The notes: generated by a model not told the origin, from the sequence alone. DNA of 34,516 nt from Streptomyces aurantiacus JA 4570 (GCF_000414115.1 NZ_AOPZ01000257.1:1-34516); one strand, 5' to 3'. Shown: positions 23,240 to 31,923, numbered from the stretch's first letter. Made by a program: numbers and translations.

Positions 23240-24430
23240 TCAGCGCACGGCGACCACCGACGAGCCGTGCCCGAACAGCCCCTGGTTCGCGGTGATCCCG
23301 ACCCGCGCGCCCTCGATCTGCCGCGTTCCCGCCGTGCCTCGCAACTGCCAGGTGAGTTCGCAGACTTGGGCGATGGCCTGGGCCGGAACGGCCTCTCCGA
23401 AGGAGGCGAGTCCACCACTGGTGTTCACGGGTATGCGCCCGCCCGGCGCGGTCGTGCCCTCCCGCAGGAGCTTGGCGCCCTCGCCTTCGCCGCACAGGCC
23501 GAGGTCCTCGTACCACTGGAGCTCCAGGGCCGTCGACAGGTCGTACACCTCGGCCACGGAGAGGTCGTCGGGGCCGATGCCCGCCTCTTCGTACGCCGCG
23601 TGCGCGACGGACTCCCGGAAGGTGCGGTCCGCGGGCGGCACGGCCGCAGACGAGTCGGTGGCGATGTCCGGCAGGTCCAGGACCGTGTTCGGATACGTGG
23701 GGGTGACGGTGGACACCGCGCGGATCCGCACCGGCGTGCTCGCGCCGTGCCGGCGGGCGAACTCCAGGGTGGACAGCACGAGCGCCGCGGCGCCGTCCGA
23801 CGTGGCGCAGATGTCGAGCAGCCGCAGCGGATCGGCGACGACGGCGGAGGCGGCGACCTCGTCGGCGGTGACGGGCTTTCGGTAGCGCGCGTGCGGGTTG
23901 AGCGCCCCCAGGGCCGCGTTCTTCACCTTGACGTGGGCGAAGTCCTCCAGGGTGTCGCCGTGCACCGCCATGCGGCGGCGGGCGTACAACGCGAAGTACG
24001 TGGGGTTCGTGGCACCGAGGACGCGGAAGCGCAGCCAGTCAGGGTCGTCCGGCCGGTCGCCTCCGGCGGGCCGGAAGAAGCCCTTGGGCGCGGCGTCGGC
24101 GCCGACCACGAGGACCACGTCGGCGAGCCCGGCGAGCAGCTGGGCGCGCGCCGTGGCGATCGCCTGGGCCCCGGACGCGCACGCGGCGTACACACTCGCC
24201 ACGCGTGCGCCCTGCCAGCCGAGTGCCTTCGCGAATGTCGCTCCCGCCACATACCCGGGATAGCCGCCCCGCACGGTGTCCGCGCCGACGACGGATGTGA
24301 CGTCCCGCCAGTCGACCCCCGCGTCCGCCAGGGCCGCCCGCGCCGCCACCGTCCCGTACTCGACGAAGCCGCGTCCCCACTTGCCCCAGGGGTGCATGCC
24401 CGCGCCGAGCACCGCCACATCGCCGCTCAT
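23240..24430 (-). CDS. Thiolase-like / lipid-transfer protein (SCPx-thiolase or Ltp type)
   Basis: A 396-residue thiolase-fold protein. The nucleophile-position cysteine is Cys84 in VYAACASGAQAI. The usual second catalytic motif, GHP, is not present: the corresponding stretch reads NTSGGLASFGEAVPA. The C-terminus ends in ANQGLFGHGSS. That pattern, plus a DUF35 partner directly upstream, resembles non-condensing thiolase homologues such as the steroid side-chain retro-aldolase Ltp2, which needs a DUF35 partner. It is thus unlikely to be a standard acetyl-CoA acetyltransferase. The substrate is unknown and no steroid genes are nearby. The ATG start overlaps the DUF35 stop as ATGA; an in-frame extension upstream lies inside the DUF35 gene and is rejected. 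Confidence 0.85.
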   Translation of the reverse strand: MSGDVAVLGAGMHPWGKWGRGFVEYGTVAARAALADAGVDWRDVTSVVGADTVRGGYPGYVAGATFAKALGWQGARVASVYAACASGAQAIATARAQLLAGLADVVLVVGADAAPKGFFRPAGGDRPDDPDWLRFRVLGATNPTYFALYARRRMAVHGDTLEDFAHVKVKNAALGALNPHARYRKPVTADEVAASAVVADPLRLLDICATSDGAAALVLSTLEFARRHGASTPVRIRAVSTVTPTYPNTVLDLPDIATDSSAAVPPADRTFRESVAHAAYEEAGIGPDDLSVAEVYDLSTALELQWYEDLGLCGEGEGAKLLREGTTAPGGRIPVNTSGGLASFGEAVPAQAIAQVCELTWQLRGTAGTRQIEGARVGITANQGLFGHGSSVVAVR

Positions 24431-24882
24431 GCCCCCACCCCCACCGGCCGCCAGTGCCACGTCGTCCACGTCGTCGAAGGCTCCCCGGGGTCCTCATCGA
24501 GCACGCCGGGGACGACCTCCACCTCCATGCCGACCTCCAGGTCGGCGACGGTCACCCCCGGAGCCGCCTGGCCGAGCACCACCATCCGCTCCGCCGCCAG
24601 CTCCACAGCGATCAACGTGTAGGGCTCCCAGGGAAGTTCCGGGTCCGAAACGTACGGAGCCGGCGGGCGGTAGCGCCCGTCGGTGTACGACCACACGCGC
24701 CCGCGCCGCGAGAGCGCGACCTCGACCAGCTCGCCGCCGGCGCACCCGGGATTGCGGCAGAAGCCGTCCTCGCGCGGGAAGAAGACCGCGGCGCACGACG
24801 CGCACCGCGTGCCGAGAAGCCGGAAGCCGTCCCCCTCCCCGTCGAACCACCGCGCCACCACGGGCGTACGCACTCGGGACAT
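24427..24882 (-). CDS. DUF35 / Zn-ribbon OB-fold acyl-CoA-associated protein
   Basis: A 151-residue protein. The N-terminal rubredoxin-like zinc ribbon is C27-x2-C30-x11-C42-x4-C47. An OB-fold follows, with GRVWSYTDGRY and ELAAERMVVLGQ segments. DUF35 proteins bind acyl-CoA and pair with thiolase-like enzymes or dehydratases, activating or completing them. The 4-bp overlap with the thiolase-like gene downstream supports a complex. The ATG start has GGGAGGGG 2-3 nt upstream. A perfect 17-bp palindrome lies 21 bp before the start, a likely operator. Confidence 0.88.
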   Translation of the reverse strand: MSRVRTPVVARWFDGEGDGFRLLGTRCASCAAVFFPREDGFCRNPGCAGGELVEVALSRRGRVWSYTDGRYRPPAPYVSDPELPWEPYTLIAVELAAERMVVLGQAAPGVTVADLEVGMEVEVVPGVLDEDPGEPSTTWTTWHWRPVGVGA

Positions 24883-24902
24883 GGCCCCTCCCGCACACTG
24901 GA

Positions 24903-24919
24903 TCTGACGGAACGTCAGA
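24903..24919. promoter_or_regulatory. Perfect palindrome, candidate operator of the DUF35/thiolase operon
   Basis: TCTGACG-GAA-CGTCAGA is a perfect inverted repeat with 7-bp arms and a 3-bp centre. It lies 21-37 bp upstream of the DUF35 start codon and overlaps the stop codon (24915-24917) of the VanX-like gene. The form and size suit a TetR-family operator; no such regulator is in the window, so any binding protein would act from elsewhere. Confidence 0.6.
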
Positions 24920-25727
24920 AGTGTGCCACGGGCAGCGCCCGGCGCGACACCGGGAAGTCGAAGTAGGTGTCCGGGAAGAGCTCGGGCTTGTACGTGAAGT
25001 GCCACCACTCCTCGGGAAGGTTGACGAAGCCGGACTTCGCGAGGGTGCTCCGCAGCAGGTCGCGGTGTGCCCGCTGCTTCCCGGTGACGCGCGGGTCATC
25101 GGTGTGGGACAGCGTGTCGAAGCAGTCGTACCCGGTGCCCATGTCCACGGAGTTGTCCGGGAAACGCTCGCCCCGGGGCGCGAAACAGGGCTTCAGGGGC
25201 TCTCCGGGGATGTACGGCCGGGTCGGCTTCGCCGGGAGCCGCACGATCGTCAGATCGACCGTGGAGCCCCTGCTGTGCCCCGACTTCTTGGCGATGTAGC
25301 CGTCTTCGAAGAGGCGCGTCTTGTCCACCCGGGGATAGAACTCGCCCTTCATGCGCTCGTCGCGCAGATCCTCGGCCCACCGCACGAAGTGGTCGACGGC
25401 CCGCTGCGGCCGGTAGCAGTCGTACACCTTCAGGGAGTAGCCCTGGCGCAGCAGGCTCCGCTGCGCCTTGTGCAGTGCTTTCGCGGCGGGTTCGGTGAGG
25501 ATGCACATCGGCTTCCGGTAGCCGTCGATGGGCTCGCCCACGAAGTTGTGCGGGGTGAAGTAGCGCATCTCCTGGATGATCGTCGGGTCCACGTCCCTCA
25601 GCGCCACGAAGCCCTTCGGGGCCCGGGGTTCGGTGTGTGCCTGGGCGGGCGCGGGCGCCATGGCCACGACGACCAGGGCGGCGGCGGTGACCGCGAGTTT
25701 CCGCAGAGCGGGGGCGAATGCTGTCAT
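24915..25727 (-). CDS. Secreted D-alanyl-D-alanine dipeptidase, VanX-like (peptidase M15D)
   Basis: A 270-residue protein. Residues 1-30 form a signal peptide: charged start, hydrophobic core AAALVVVAMAPA, and AQA before the likely cut site. The M15 zinc site is complete: SGHSRGSTVD gives His151 and Asp158, and EEWWHF gives the catalytic Glu240 and zinc ligand His243. VYDCYRPQRAVDHF holds the conserved Arg106. The family hydrolyses D-Ala-D-Ala or related D,D-dipeptides. True vancomycin-resistance VanX is cytoplasmic; an exported enzyme suggests wall turnover or scavenging. No vanH or vanA is nearby. The ATG start is followed by a proper signal peptide, but its ribosome site (GCGGG) is weak. 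Divergent from the NUDIX gene. Confidence 0.9.
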   Translation of the reverse strand: MTAFAPALRKLAVTAAALVVVAMAPAPAQAHTEPRAPKGFVALRDVDPTIIQEMRYFTPHNFVGEPIDGYRKPMCILTEPAAKALHKAQRSLLRQGYSLKVYDCYRPQRAVDHFVRWAEDLRDERMKGEFYPRVDKTRLFEDGYIAKKSGHSRGSTVDLTIVRLPAKPTRPYIPGEPLKPCFAPRGERFPDNSVDMGTGYDCFDTLSHTDDPRVTGKQRAHRDLLRSTLAKSGFVNLPEEWWHFTYKPELFPDTYFDFPVSRRALPVAHF

Positions 25728-25785
25728 GTACCCGCATCTATCAGGAGGTTGGCCCTCCACGGAAGACCGACGCTCGGAGATCGGA

Positions 25786-25791
25786 TACAGT
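25786..25791 (+). promoter_or_regulatory. Candidate -10 element for a leaderless NUDIX transcript
   Basis: TACAGT (TAnnnT) ends 7 nt before the GTG start of the NUDIX gene. No ribosome-binding site lies near that start. This arrangement is typical of leaderless mRNAs, which are frequent in Streptomyces. No convincing -35 was seen. Confidence 0.35.
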
Positions 25792-25798
25792 CCGCCGC

Positions 25799-26332
25799 GT
25801 GTCCCCATCCCTGCACCCCACCAACCCGGCACCGGATTCCCACTGCTCAAGCTGCGGCGCGCTCTACGGAGACCACGCCACGGGCTGGCCCCGCACCTGC
25901 CCGGACTGCGAAACCGTGGCCTACCGGAATCCGCTCCCCGTCGCCATAGCCCTCCAGCCGGCGTACGACACGAAGGGCACCGGCCTCGTCGTCGTGACCC
26001 GGTCCATCGCCCCCGCGCGCGGGGGCACGGCCCTGCCCGGCGGCTACGTGGACCACCGAGAGGACTGGCGGCACGCCGTCGTCCGGGAGCTCAAGGAAGA
26101 GACCGGCATCAGCGCCGCGAGCCACGACGTACGGATCGTCGAGGTGCTCAGCTCGCCCGACGGACACGTGCTGCTGTTCGGCCTGCTGCCCGAACGGTCC
26201 GCGGCCGATCTGCCGCAGTCCGCACCGACCGACGAGACCGAGGGCTGGGAACTGCTCCACCGGCCCGCCGAACTCGCCTTCCCCCTGCACACGTCGGTGG
26301 TGCGGGCATGGTTCGACGGGCGCTACATCTGA
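25799..26332 (+). CDS. NUDIX hydrolase with N-terminal zinc ribbon
   Basis: A 177-residue protein. The N-terminus has a zinc ribbon, with CSSC at 16-19 and CPDC at 34-37. The Nudix box is complete at residues 82-104 (GYVDHREDWRHAVVRELK followed by EETGI). Such enzymes cleave nucleoside diphosphates linked to another group; the presence of a ribbon recalls NudC/ADP-ribose-type members, but the substrate is not determined. The GTG start is chosen because homology begins there and a -10-like TACAGT lies 7 nt upstream. Its stop is 40 bp from the stop of the convergent GH31 gene. An alternative upstream ATG would overlap the divergent VanX-like gene. Confidence 0.85.
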   Translation: MSPSLHPTNPAPDSHCSSCGALYGDHATGWPRTCPDCETVAYRNPLPVAIALQPAYDTKGTGLVVVTRSIAPARGGTALPGGYVDHREDWRHAVVRELKEETGISAASHDVRIVEVLSSPDGHVLLFGLLPERSAADLPQSAPTDETEGWELLHRPAELAFPLHTSVVRAWFDGRYI

Positions 26333-26372
26333 GGCGAACGGCGCCGCGTCCGGGCTGAGGGCCGCGCGGGCC

Positions 26373-28730
26373 TCACATCCCGCGCACCCGCACCGGATAC
26401 CCCACGGTGCGCTCCGGCTCGTCGCCCTCCTTCTCGACCAGGAGTTCCTCCCCGCTCCAGCGCACACCGAAGCGTTGGAGCTCCGGCTCCTCCCACCCGT
26501 CACCGGCATCCGCGATCACCAGACCGCCGCCGGTACGCCCCTTCGCGGGCGCCCACACCTCCAGCGAGAGCCGCCCGTCCTCGCCCCGCACAGGCAGCAC
26601 CGCGCCCGCCCGCGCGAGCACCGGTATGCGGGACAGGGGAGCGTCCAGGAGGACCCGGCCGGGCCCTTCGTACGCCTTCCCGGTCACGGTGTCGTACCAC
26701 CGGCCCGGCGGCAGCCGTACGTCCCTCTCGACGCTTCCCTCCCGCAGGACCGGCGCGACCAGCAGGCAGTCGCCCAGCAGGAACGCGTCCTCGCAGTCCC
26801 GCAGTGCCCTGTCCTCCGGACACCCCCACCACAGGGGACGCACATACGGCGCGCCGGTGCGCCGCGCCAGGTGCGCGAGCGTCACGAAGTACGGCAGCAG
26901 CCGGCCACGCTCGGCGAGCGCCACGCGCGCGTGCTCCAGCACATCGGGCCCGAACTCCCAGGGCTCCCTGCGACCGGCGTGCAGCGCCGCATGCGTACGG
27001 AACAGCGGGAGATACGCCCCGAGTTGGAACCAGCGCAGGTACAGCTCCGGCGACGGACTGCCGTCGAAGCCCCCGATGTCCGGGCCGGAGTACGGCACCC
27101 CGCACAGGCCGAGCCCGAGCACCAGCGCCAGCGAGGCCCGCAGCCCCGGCCAGTCGCTGGCCACGTCACCCGACCACGTCCCTCCGTAGCGCTGCATTCC
27201 GGCCCAGCCGGAGCGCGAGAACAGGAACGGCCGCTCCGTGGGCCGCAGTTCGCGCACGCCCTCGTACCCCGCGCGGGCCATCCCCAGGGCATAGACGTTG
27301 TGCGCCTCGCGGTGATCGCCGCCGCGGCCCTCCAGGGCGTGCCGGGCGGAGCGGGGGAGGGTCGTCTCGCCGAACGCCGCGAACGACACCGGCTCGTTCA
27401 TGTCGTGCCAGAAGCCCGCGAAGCCCTGCGCGAGCCGCTCGTCGTACAGCCCGCCCCACCACTTGCGCACCCGCCCCGCCGTGAAGTCCGGGTACACCGA
27501 CTCGCCCGGCCAGACCAGGCCCCGCACGGCCCGCCCCGCCGCGTCCCGCACGAAGGCGTCCGCCGCCGCCCCGCCGTCGTACACGGCGTTTCCCGGCTCG
27601 GCCTTCACCGCCGGGTCCACGATCGACACCAGCCGGATCCCGGCCCCGCGCAGCTCGCCGGCCAGCTTCGGCAGGGAGGGGAAACGCTCCTTGTCCACCG
27701 TGAACACCTGGTGTCCGTCGAAGTGGTCGATGTCCAAGTGCAGGGCGTCCAGAGGCAGCCCGCGCTCCTGGTAGCCCGCGACGATCCTGCGCACCTCCTG
27801 CTCGCTGCCGAAGCCCCATCGCGCGTGATGGTGGCCGAGCGCCCATGCCGGCGGCACCGCGGGCGCGCCGGTGAGCGCCGCCCAGGAGTGCAGCACGCGC
27901 GCGGGGGTGCCCATCATGACCCAGCACCGCAGCGGCCCGCCGTCCATGCGCACCTCGCAGGACCCGGCCCGGTCGTGCCCGGAGCCGGCGCCCTCCTGGC
28001 CCTCGCGCACGGTCACCGTGCCGTCCCAGCTGTTGTCGTGGAAGACCAGATGGGTCCCCGCGTCGGCGACCACCCACTGGACCGGCATCGTGATGTACAG
28101 CGGATCGTCCCCGGGCCCGAAGGAGCCACCGGGATCCGTGTTCCACAAGCGGTACGTCCCGTTCCGCAGCCGCGGCCCCGAGGCCCGCCCGCCAAGGCCG
28201 AAGAACCGCGCGTCCGGCGCCACCTCCGACCGCTGCACCCAGCGTGCCGCCCCGCCCTCGGCCGGCTCCCACCAGCGCGGCGGCAGGTCGCGCCGCAGCA
28301 TCACCCCGCCCGGCGTGCGCAGCTCGACCGCCCCGTGCCGCGAGACGACCACGGTCGCCCGCTCCGACACCACCCGCCAGCCGCCCTCCTTGTCGGGCTC
28401 CAGGACGGCCCGCGGATCCGCCTCGGGACTGCCTCCGGCCAGCGCGTACGACGGATCGGGCTCGGCCCCGTCCCAGCCCCAGAACACCGCCCCGCCCGAC
28501 GTGACCCGCACCCGCAGCTCGGACCTCGCGAACCGCACCACACCACCGCCCGGGCCGGGCTCCACCAGGGTGACAGGACCGGGCGTCCGGGCCCGCTCGT
28601 TGCCCCGCGGCGGCAGACCCGCCGCGTCGGTCCGCCGCCGACGCCACGCCGAGCGCACCAGGCGCAACCCATGGGCCGTGTCGGACAGGCCGACCGCCTT
28701 CACCGAACGCACCAGGTCACGACCGTTCAT
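26373..28730 (-). CDS. Glycoside hydrolase family 31 (alpha-glucosidase-like)
   Basis: A 785-residue GH31 enzyme, a normal length. The catalytic nucleophile is Asp443 in GFWHDMNEP. The acid/base is Asp522 in TWSGDVASDW. LDALHLDIDHFDGHQVFTVD carries the conserved substrate-binding acidic residues of the barrel. C-terminal beta domains follow (LLVAPVLREGSVERDVRLPP). No signal peptide is seen, so it is probably cytoplasmic. It should release alpha-linked glucose, or xylose in some members. The ATG at 28730 has AGGG 8 nt upstream and is preferred to a GTG three codons earlier. No sugar transporter gene is adjacent, so the physiological substrate is open. Confidence 0.93.
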   Translation of the reverse strand: MNGRDLVRSVKAVGLSDTAHGLRLVRSAWRRRRTDAAGLPPRGNERARTPGPVTLVEPGPGGGVVRFARSELRVRVTSGGAVFWGWDGAEPDPSYALAGGSPEADPRAVLEPDKEGGWRVVSERATVVVSRHGAVELRTPGGVMLRRDLPPRWWEPAEGGAARWVQRSEVAPDARFFGLGGRASGPRLRNGTYRLWNTDPGGSFGPGDDPLYITMPVQWVVADAGTHLVFHDNSWDGTVTVREGQEGAGSGHDRAGSCEVRMDGGPLRCWVMMGTPARVLHSWAALTGAPAVPPAWALGHHHARWGFGSEQEVRRIVAGYQERGLPLDALHLDIDHFDGHQVFTVDKERFPSLPKLAGELRGAGIRLVSIVDPAVKAEPGNAVYDGGAAADAFVRDAAGRAVRGLVWPGESVYPDFTAGRVRKWWGGLYDERLAQGFAGFWHDMNEPVSFAAFGETTLPRSARHALEGRGGDHREAHNVYALGMARAGYEGVRELRPTERPFLFSRSGWAGMQRYGGTWSGDVASDWPGLRASLALVLGLGLCGVPYSGPDIGGFDGSPSPELYLRWFQLGAYLPLFRTHAALHAGRREPWEFGPDVLEHARVALAERGRLLPYFVTLAHLARRTGAPYVRPLWWGCPEDRALRDCEDAFLLGDCLLVAPVLREGSVERDVRLPPGRWYDTVTGKAYEGPGRVLLDAPLSRIPVLARAGAVLPVRGEDGRLSLEVWAPAKGRTGGGLVIADAGDGWEEPELQRFGVRWSGEELLVEKEGDEPERTVGYPVRVRGM

Positions 28731-28965
28731 GCAGTTCACCCTGCCACCGAAGGCGCAGCAGGTGTACCTCGTTCAACTGCCGTTCATCCCGAGCGCCGTC
28801 TCGCGTCACCAACTCTCACCGGAGCCGCCCTCCCACGCCTGTCCGGCCGGACACCCTGGTGCGGAAGTCGATCACGTGGCATCGTCCGTGTCAGCCGTGT
28901 CACGCGCACACCACGCCCGTGCGCACGACAGCCGCCCACGACGCGCACAGTCCAGGAGCAGACCC

Positions 28966-30948
28966 ATGTCCTCAGCGAATCCCTCCCCGCTCTGGCAGCC
29001 TGACCAGCAGCGGATCGCCGGCGCACAGGTCACGCGTTTCCAGGCATGGGCCGCCGAGCACCACGGCGCGCCCGCCACGGGCGGCTACGAGGCCCTGCAC
29101 CGCTGGTCGGTCGACGAGCTCGACACCTTCTGGAAGGCCGTCACCGAATGGTTCGACGTGCGCTTCTCCACGCCCTACGCGCGCGTGCTCGGCGACCGCT
29201 CCATGCCCGGCGCCCAGTGGTTCCCCGGCGCCACCCTCAACTACGCGGAGCACGCCCTGCGCGCCGGCGAGGACCCCGCGCGCGCGGACGCCCCGGCCAT
29301 CCTCCACGTGGACGAGACGCACGACCCGACCCCGCTCACCTGGTCCGAGCTGCGCCGCCAAGTGGGCTCCCTGGCCGCGGAACTCCGTGGCCTCGGCGTA
29401 CGCCCCGGAGACCGCGTCAGCGGCTACCTGCCGAACATTCCCGAGGCCGTCGTCGCCCTCCTCGCGACCGCCGCCGTCGGTGCCGTCTGGACCTCCTGCG
29501 CGCCCGACTTCGGCGCCCGCAGCGTCCTCGACCGCTTCCAGCAGGTCGAACCCGTGGTCCTCTTCACGGTCGACGGCTACCGCTACGGAGGCAAGGAACA
29601 CGACCGCCGCGACACCGTCGCCGAACTGCGCCGCGAACTGCCCACCCTGCGCGCGGTGGTCCACATCCCGCTGCTCGGCACCCCGGCCCCCGAAGGCGCC
29701 CTGGACTGGTCCGCGCTCACCGCGGCGGACACGGCCCCCGTCTTCGAAGCCGTCCCCTTCGACCACCCCCTGTGGGTGCTCTACTCCTCCGGTACCACCG
29801 GCCTGCCCAAGGCGATCGTCCAGTCCCAGGGCGGCATCCTCGTGGAGCACCTGAAGCAGGTCGGCCTGCACTGCGACCTCGGCCCCGACGACCGGTTCTT
29901 CTGGTACACGTCCACCGGCTGGATGATGTGGAACTTCCTCGTCTCCGGCCTGCTCACGGGCACGACGATCGTCCTCTACGACGGCAGCCCCGGATACCCC
30001 GACACCGCCGCCCAGTGGCGCGTGGCCGAGCGCACCGGAGCGACACTCTTCGGGACGTCCGCCGCGTACGTCATGGCCTGCCGCAAGGCGGACGTGCACC
30101 CCGCGCGCGACTTCGACCTCTCGCGCGTGCAGTGCGTGGCCACCACCGGCTCCCCGCTGCCGCCGGACGGATTCCGCTGGCTGCACGACGAGTTCGCCGA
30201 CGCCTCCGGAGAGGTGTGGATCGCCTCCGTCAGCGGCGGCACCGACGTCTGCTCCTGCTTCGCGGGCGCCGTGCCGACGCTGCCCGTCCACATCGGCGAG
30301 CTCCAGGCCCCCTGCCTCGGCACCGATCTGCAGGCATGGGACGCACAGGGCAAGCCCCTCGTCGACGAGGTCGGGGAGCTCGTCGTCACCAACCCCATGC
30401 CGTCCATGCCGATCCGCTTCTGGAACGACCCGGACGGCAGCCGCTACCACGACAGCTACTTCGACACCTACCCCGGCGTATGGCGGCACGGCGACTGGAT
30501 CACCCTCACCTCGCGCGGCTCCGTCGTCATCCACGGCCGTTCCGACTCGACGCTCAACCGCCAGGGCGTACGCATGGGTTCAGCCGACATCTACGAAGTC
30601 GTGGAACGCCTCCCGGAGATCCGCGAGTCCCTGGTCATCGGCGCCGAGCAGCCCGACGGCGGCTACTGGATGCCGTTGTTCATCCACCTCGCCCCCGGCG
30701 CCGCCCTCGACGACGACCTGCGCGCCCGCATCAAGGAGACCATCCGCGAGCAGCTCTCACCCCGCCACGTCCCGGACGAGGTCATCGAGGTGCCCGCCAT
30801 TCCGCACACCCTTACCGGCAAGCGCATCGAGGTCCCGGTCAAGCGCCTGCTCCAGGGCACCCCACTGGAGAAGGCGGTCAACGCGGGCTCCGTCGACAAC
30901 ATCGAACTGCTCCGCTTCTACGAGCGTCTGGGCCGCGAACGCGCCTGA
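28966..30948 (+). CDS. Acetoacetyl-CoA synthetase (acetoacetate-CoA ligase)
   Basis: A 660-residue ANL-superfamily ligase, the expected length for acetoacetyl-CoA synthetase. The AMP-binding P-loop is YSSGTTGLPKA (residues 273-283). TSTGWMMWNFLVSGLL and the adenylation-domain hinge GRSDSTLNRQGVRMG are characteristic of the acetoacetyl-CoA group. The catalytic lysine is Lys619 in TLTGKRIEVP. It activates acetoacetate to acetoacetyl-CoA with ATP, returning ketone bodies to metabolism or feeding polyketide, mevalonate or PHB precursors. The ATG start has AGGAG 7 nt upstream. A longer open frame in the same phase runs back through the antisense of the GH31 gene and is rejected. Divergent from GH31 across 235 bp. 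Confidence 0.94.
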   Translation: MSSANPSPLWQPDQQRIAGAQVTRFQAWAAEHHGAPATGGYEALHRWSVDELDTFWKAVTEWFDVRFSTPYARVLGDRSMPGAQWFPGATLNYAEHALRAGEDPARADAPAILHVDETHDPTPLTWSELRRQVGSLAAELRGLGVRPGDRVSGYLPNIPEAVVALLATAAVGAVWTSCAPDFGARSVLDRFQQVEPVVLFTVDGYRYGGKEHDRRDTVAELRRELPTLRAVVHIPLLGTPAPEGALDWSALTAADTAPVFEAVPFDHPLWVLYSSGTTGLPKAIVQSQGGILVEHLKQVGLHCDLGPDDRFFWYTSTGWMMWNFLVSGLLTGTTIVLYDGSPGYPDTAAQWRVAERTGATLFGTSAAYVMACRKADVHPARDFDLSRVQCVATTGSPLPPDGFRWLHDEFADASGEVWIASVSGGTDVCSCFAGAVPTLPVHIGELQAPCLGTDLQAWDAQGKPLVDEVGELVVTNPMPSMPIRFWNDPDGSRYHDSYFDTYPGVWRHGDWITLTSRGSVVIHGRSDSTLNRQGVRMGSADIYEVVERLPEIRESLVIGAEQPDGGYWMPLFIHLAPGAALDDDLRARIKETIREQLSPRHVPDEVIEVPAIPHTLTGKRIEVPVKRLLQGTPLEKAVNAGSVDNIELLRFYERLGRERA

Positions 30949-31027
30949 ACCCCTCACGCTCAGCGGCCATTGTCAGTGCCTCCCATTACGGTGAGTGAGC
31001 ATTGATCGACTGACCGCAGGGGGAATC

Positions 31028-31921
31028 ATGGGGCACACCCAGGACGGCACGATGCGACGCGTCCTGCGCCGCGAGGTCGCCGGCACCTTCGGCCTGCTGG
31101 CCGACGCCGAGGACTTCGCGGCGATGCGCCGCTACAGCACTTTCACCTTCGACGACCACGTGACGTACCTGCGGCAGGTGGAGTCCCTGCTCAGGTCGCT
31201 CGCCGACCAGGGCGGACTGACCAGCGTCGCGCTCTTCGACCCGGAGGAGTACGCCGAGTTCTGCACGGAGCACGACCTCGACCCGGACGCCGCCGCGAGC
31301 CGCACCCGCTTCACCGCCGAACTGGCGACAACGGGCCCGACCATGCCGTACGACGGCCGGCCCTTGGCCGAGATGGTGCCCGACCTAGTCGACGAGACCG
31401 TCCGGCAGAGCACGTGGGAGTACGCGACCATGCTCCTGGCCCGCATCGGCGCCTGCGCCGACTGCGGTGTCGACATCGGACGCGCCGCCTTCGCCAGGGC
31501 CTCCGACCTGCTCATGCGCGCGATCGGCACGAGCGGTCCCGTCGCCCGCCACCTCGTGTGCAGCGTCCCGTGCGACGGCCAGACCCTCCTCGCCGCACTG
31601 CACGTCACATGCGCCGCCGACGGAAGCCCCGGACTGGACGAGACGGAAGCCCTGGAGTTCACGACGGTCCTGGCGGTGGGCATCGCCATCCGGAGCTCCG
31701 GGGGCCTCGTGATGCGCACCAGTGACGGCACCCGCGACCGCGTCCACGGCTGGCGCCTGGAAGGCGAGCGGCTGCACCCTCTCACGGCCGCGGAAGTCTT
31801 CGACGCCTACTGCACCGACGCCCTCTCCGGCGATCTCATCGCCCCGGAATCCGGCGTCGACTACTGCGCGGCACCGGACTTGGGGGAGGACGAGCCGCAA
31901 GACGGAGGACACCGCCACTGA
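31028..31921 (+). CDS. Conserved hypothetical protein between acsA-type ligase and ptsI
   Basis: A 297-residue soluble protein I do not recognise. It has no signal peptide or membrane segment. The N-terminal ~70 residues look helical (RRVLRREVAGTFGLLADAEDFAAMRRY). A central pair of cysteines occurs in GACADCGVDIGR. The C-terminal half (HLVCSVPCDGQTLLAALHVTC, in part) has alternating strands that could form an alpha/beta regulatory fold such as GAF, but I cannot show this. The ATG start has AGGGGGAA 2-3 nt upstream and is preferred over a GTG 33 bp earlier with no site. It is convergent with ptsI across a strong shared terminator. Confidence 0.8.
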   Translation: MGHTQDGTMRRVLRREVAGTFGLLADAEDFAAMRRYSTFTFDDHVTYLRQVESLLRSLADQGGLTSVALFDPEEYAEFCTEHDLDPDAAASRTRFTAELATTGPTMPYDGRPLAEMVPDLVDETVRQSTWEYATMLLARIGACADCGVDIGRAAFARASDLLMRAIGTSGPVARHLVCSVPCDGQTLLAALHVTCAADGSPGLDETEALEFTTVLAVGIAIRSSGGLVMRTSDGTRDRVHGWRLEGERLHPLTAAEVFDAYCTDALSGDLIAPESGVDYCAAPDLGEDEPQDGGHRH

Positions 31922-31923
31922 CG

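Noticed and set aside
24915..25727. Glycopeptide resistance cluster.
   Set aside because: Only a VanX-like gene is present. It carries a signal peptide, and no vanH, vanA, vanR or vanS gene is nearby.
27871..28965. In-frame upstream extension of acetoacetyl-CoA synthetase by 365 residues.
   Set aside because: It is antisense to the GH31 gene. The ATG at 28966 has an AGGAG site and gives the normal family length.
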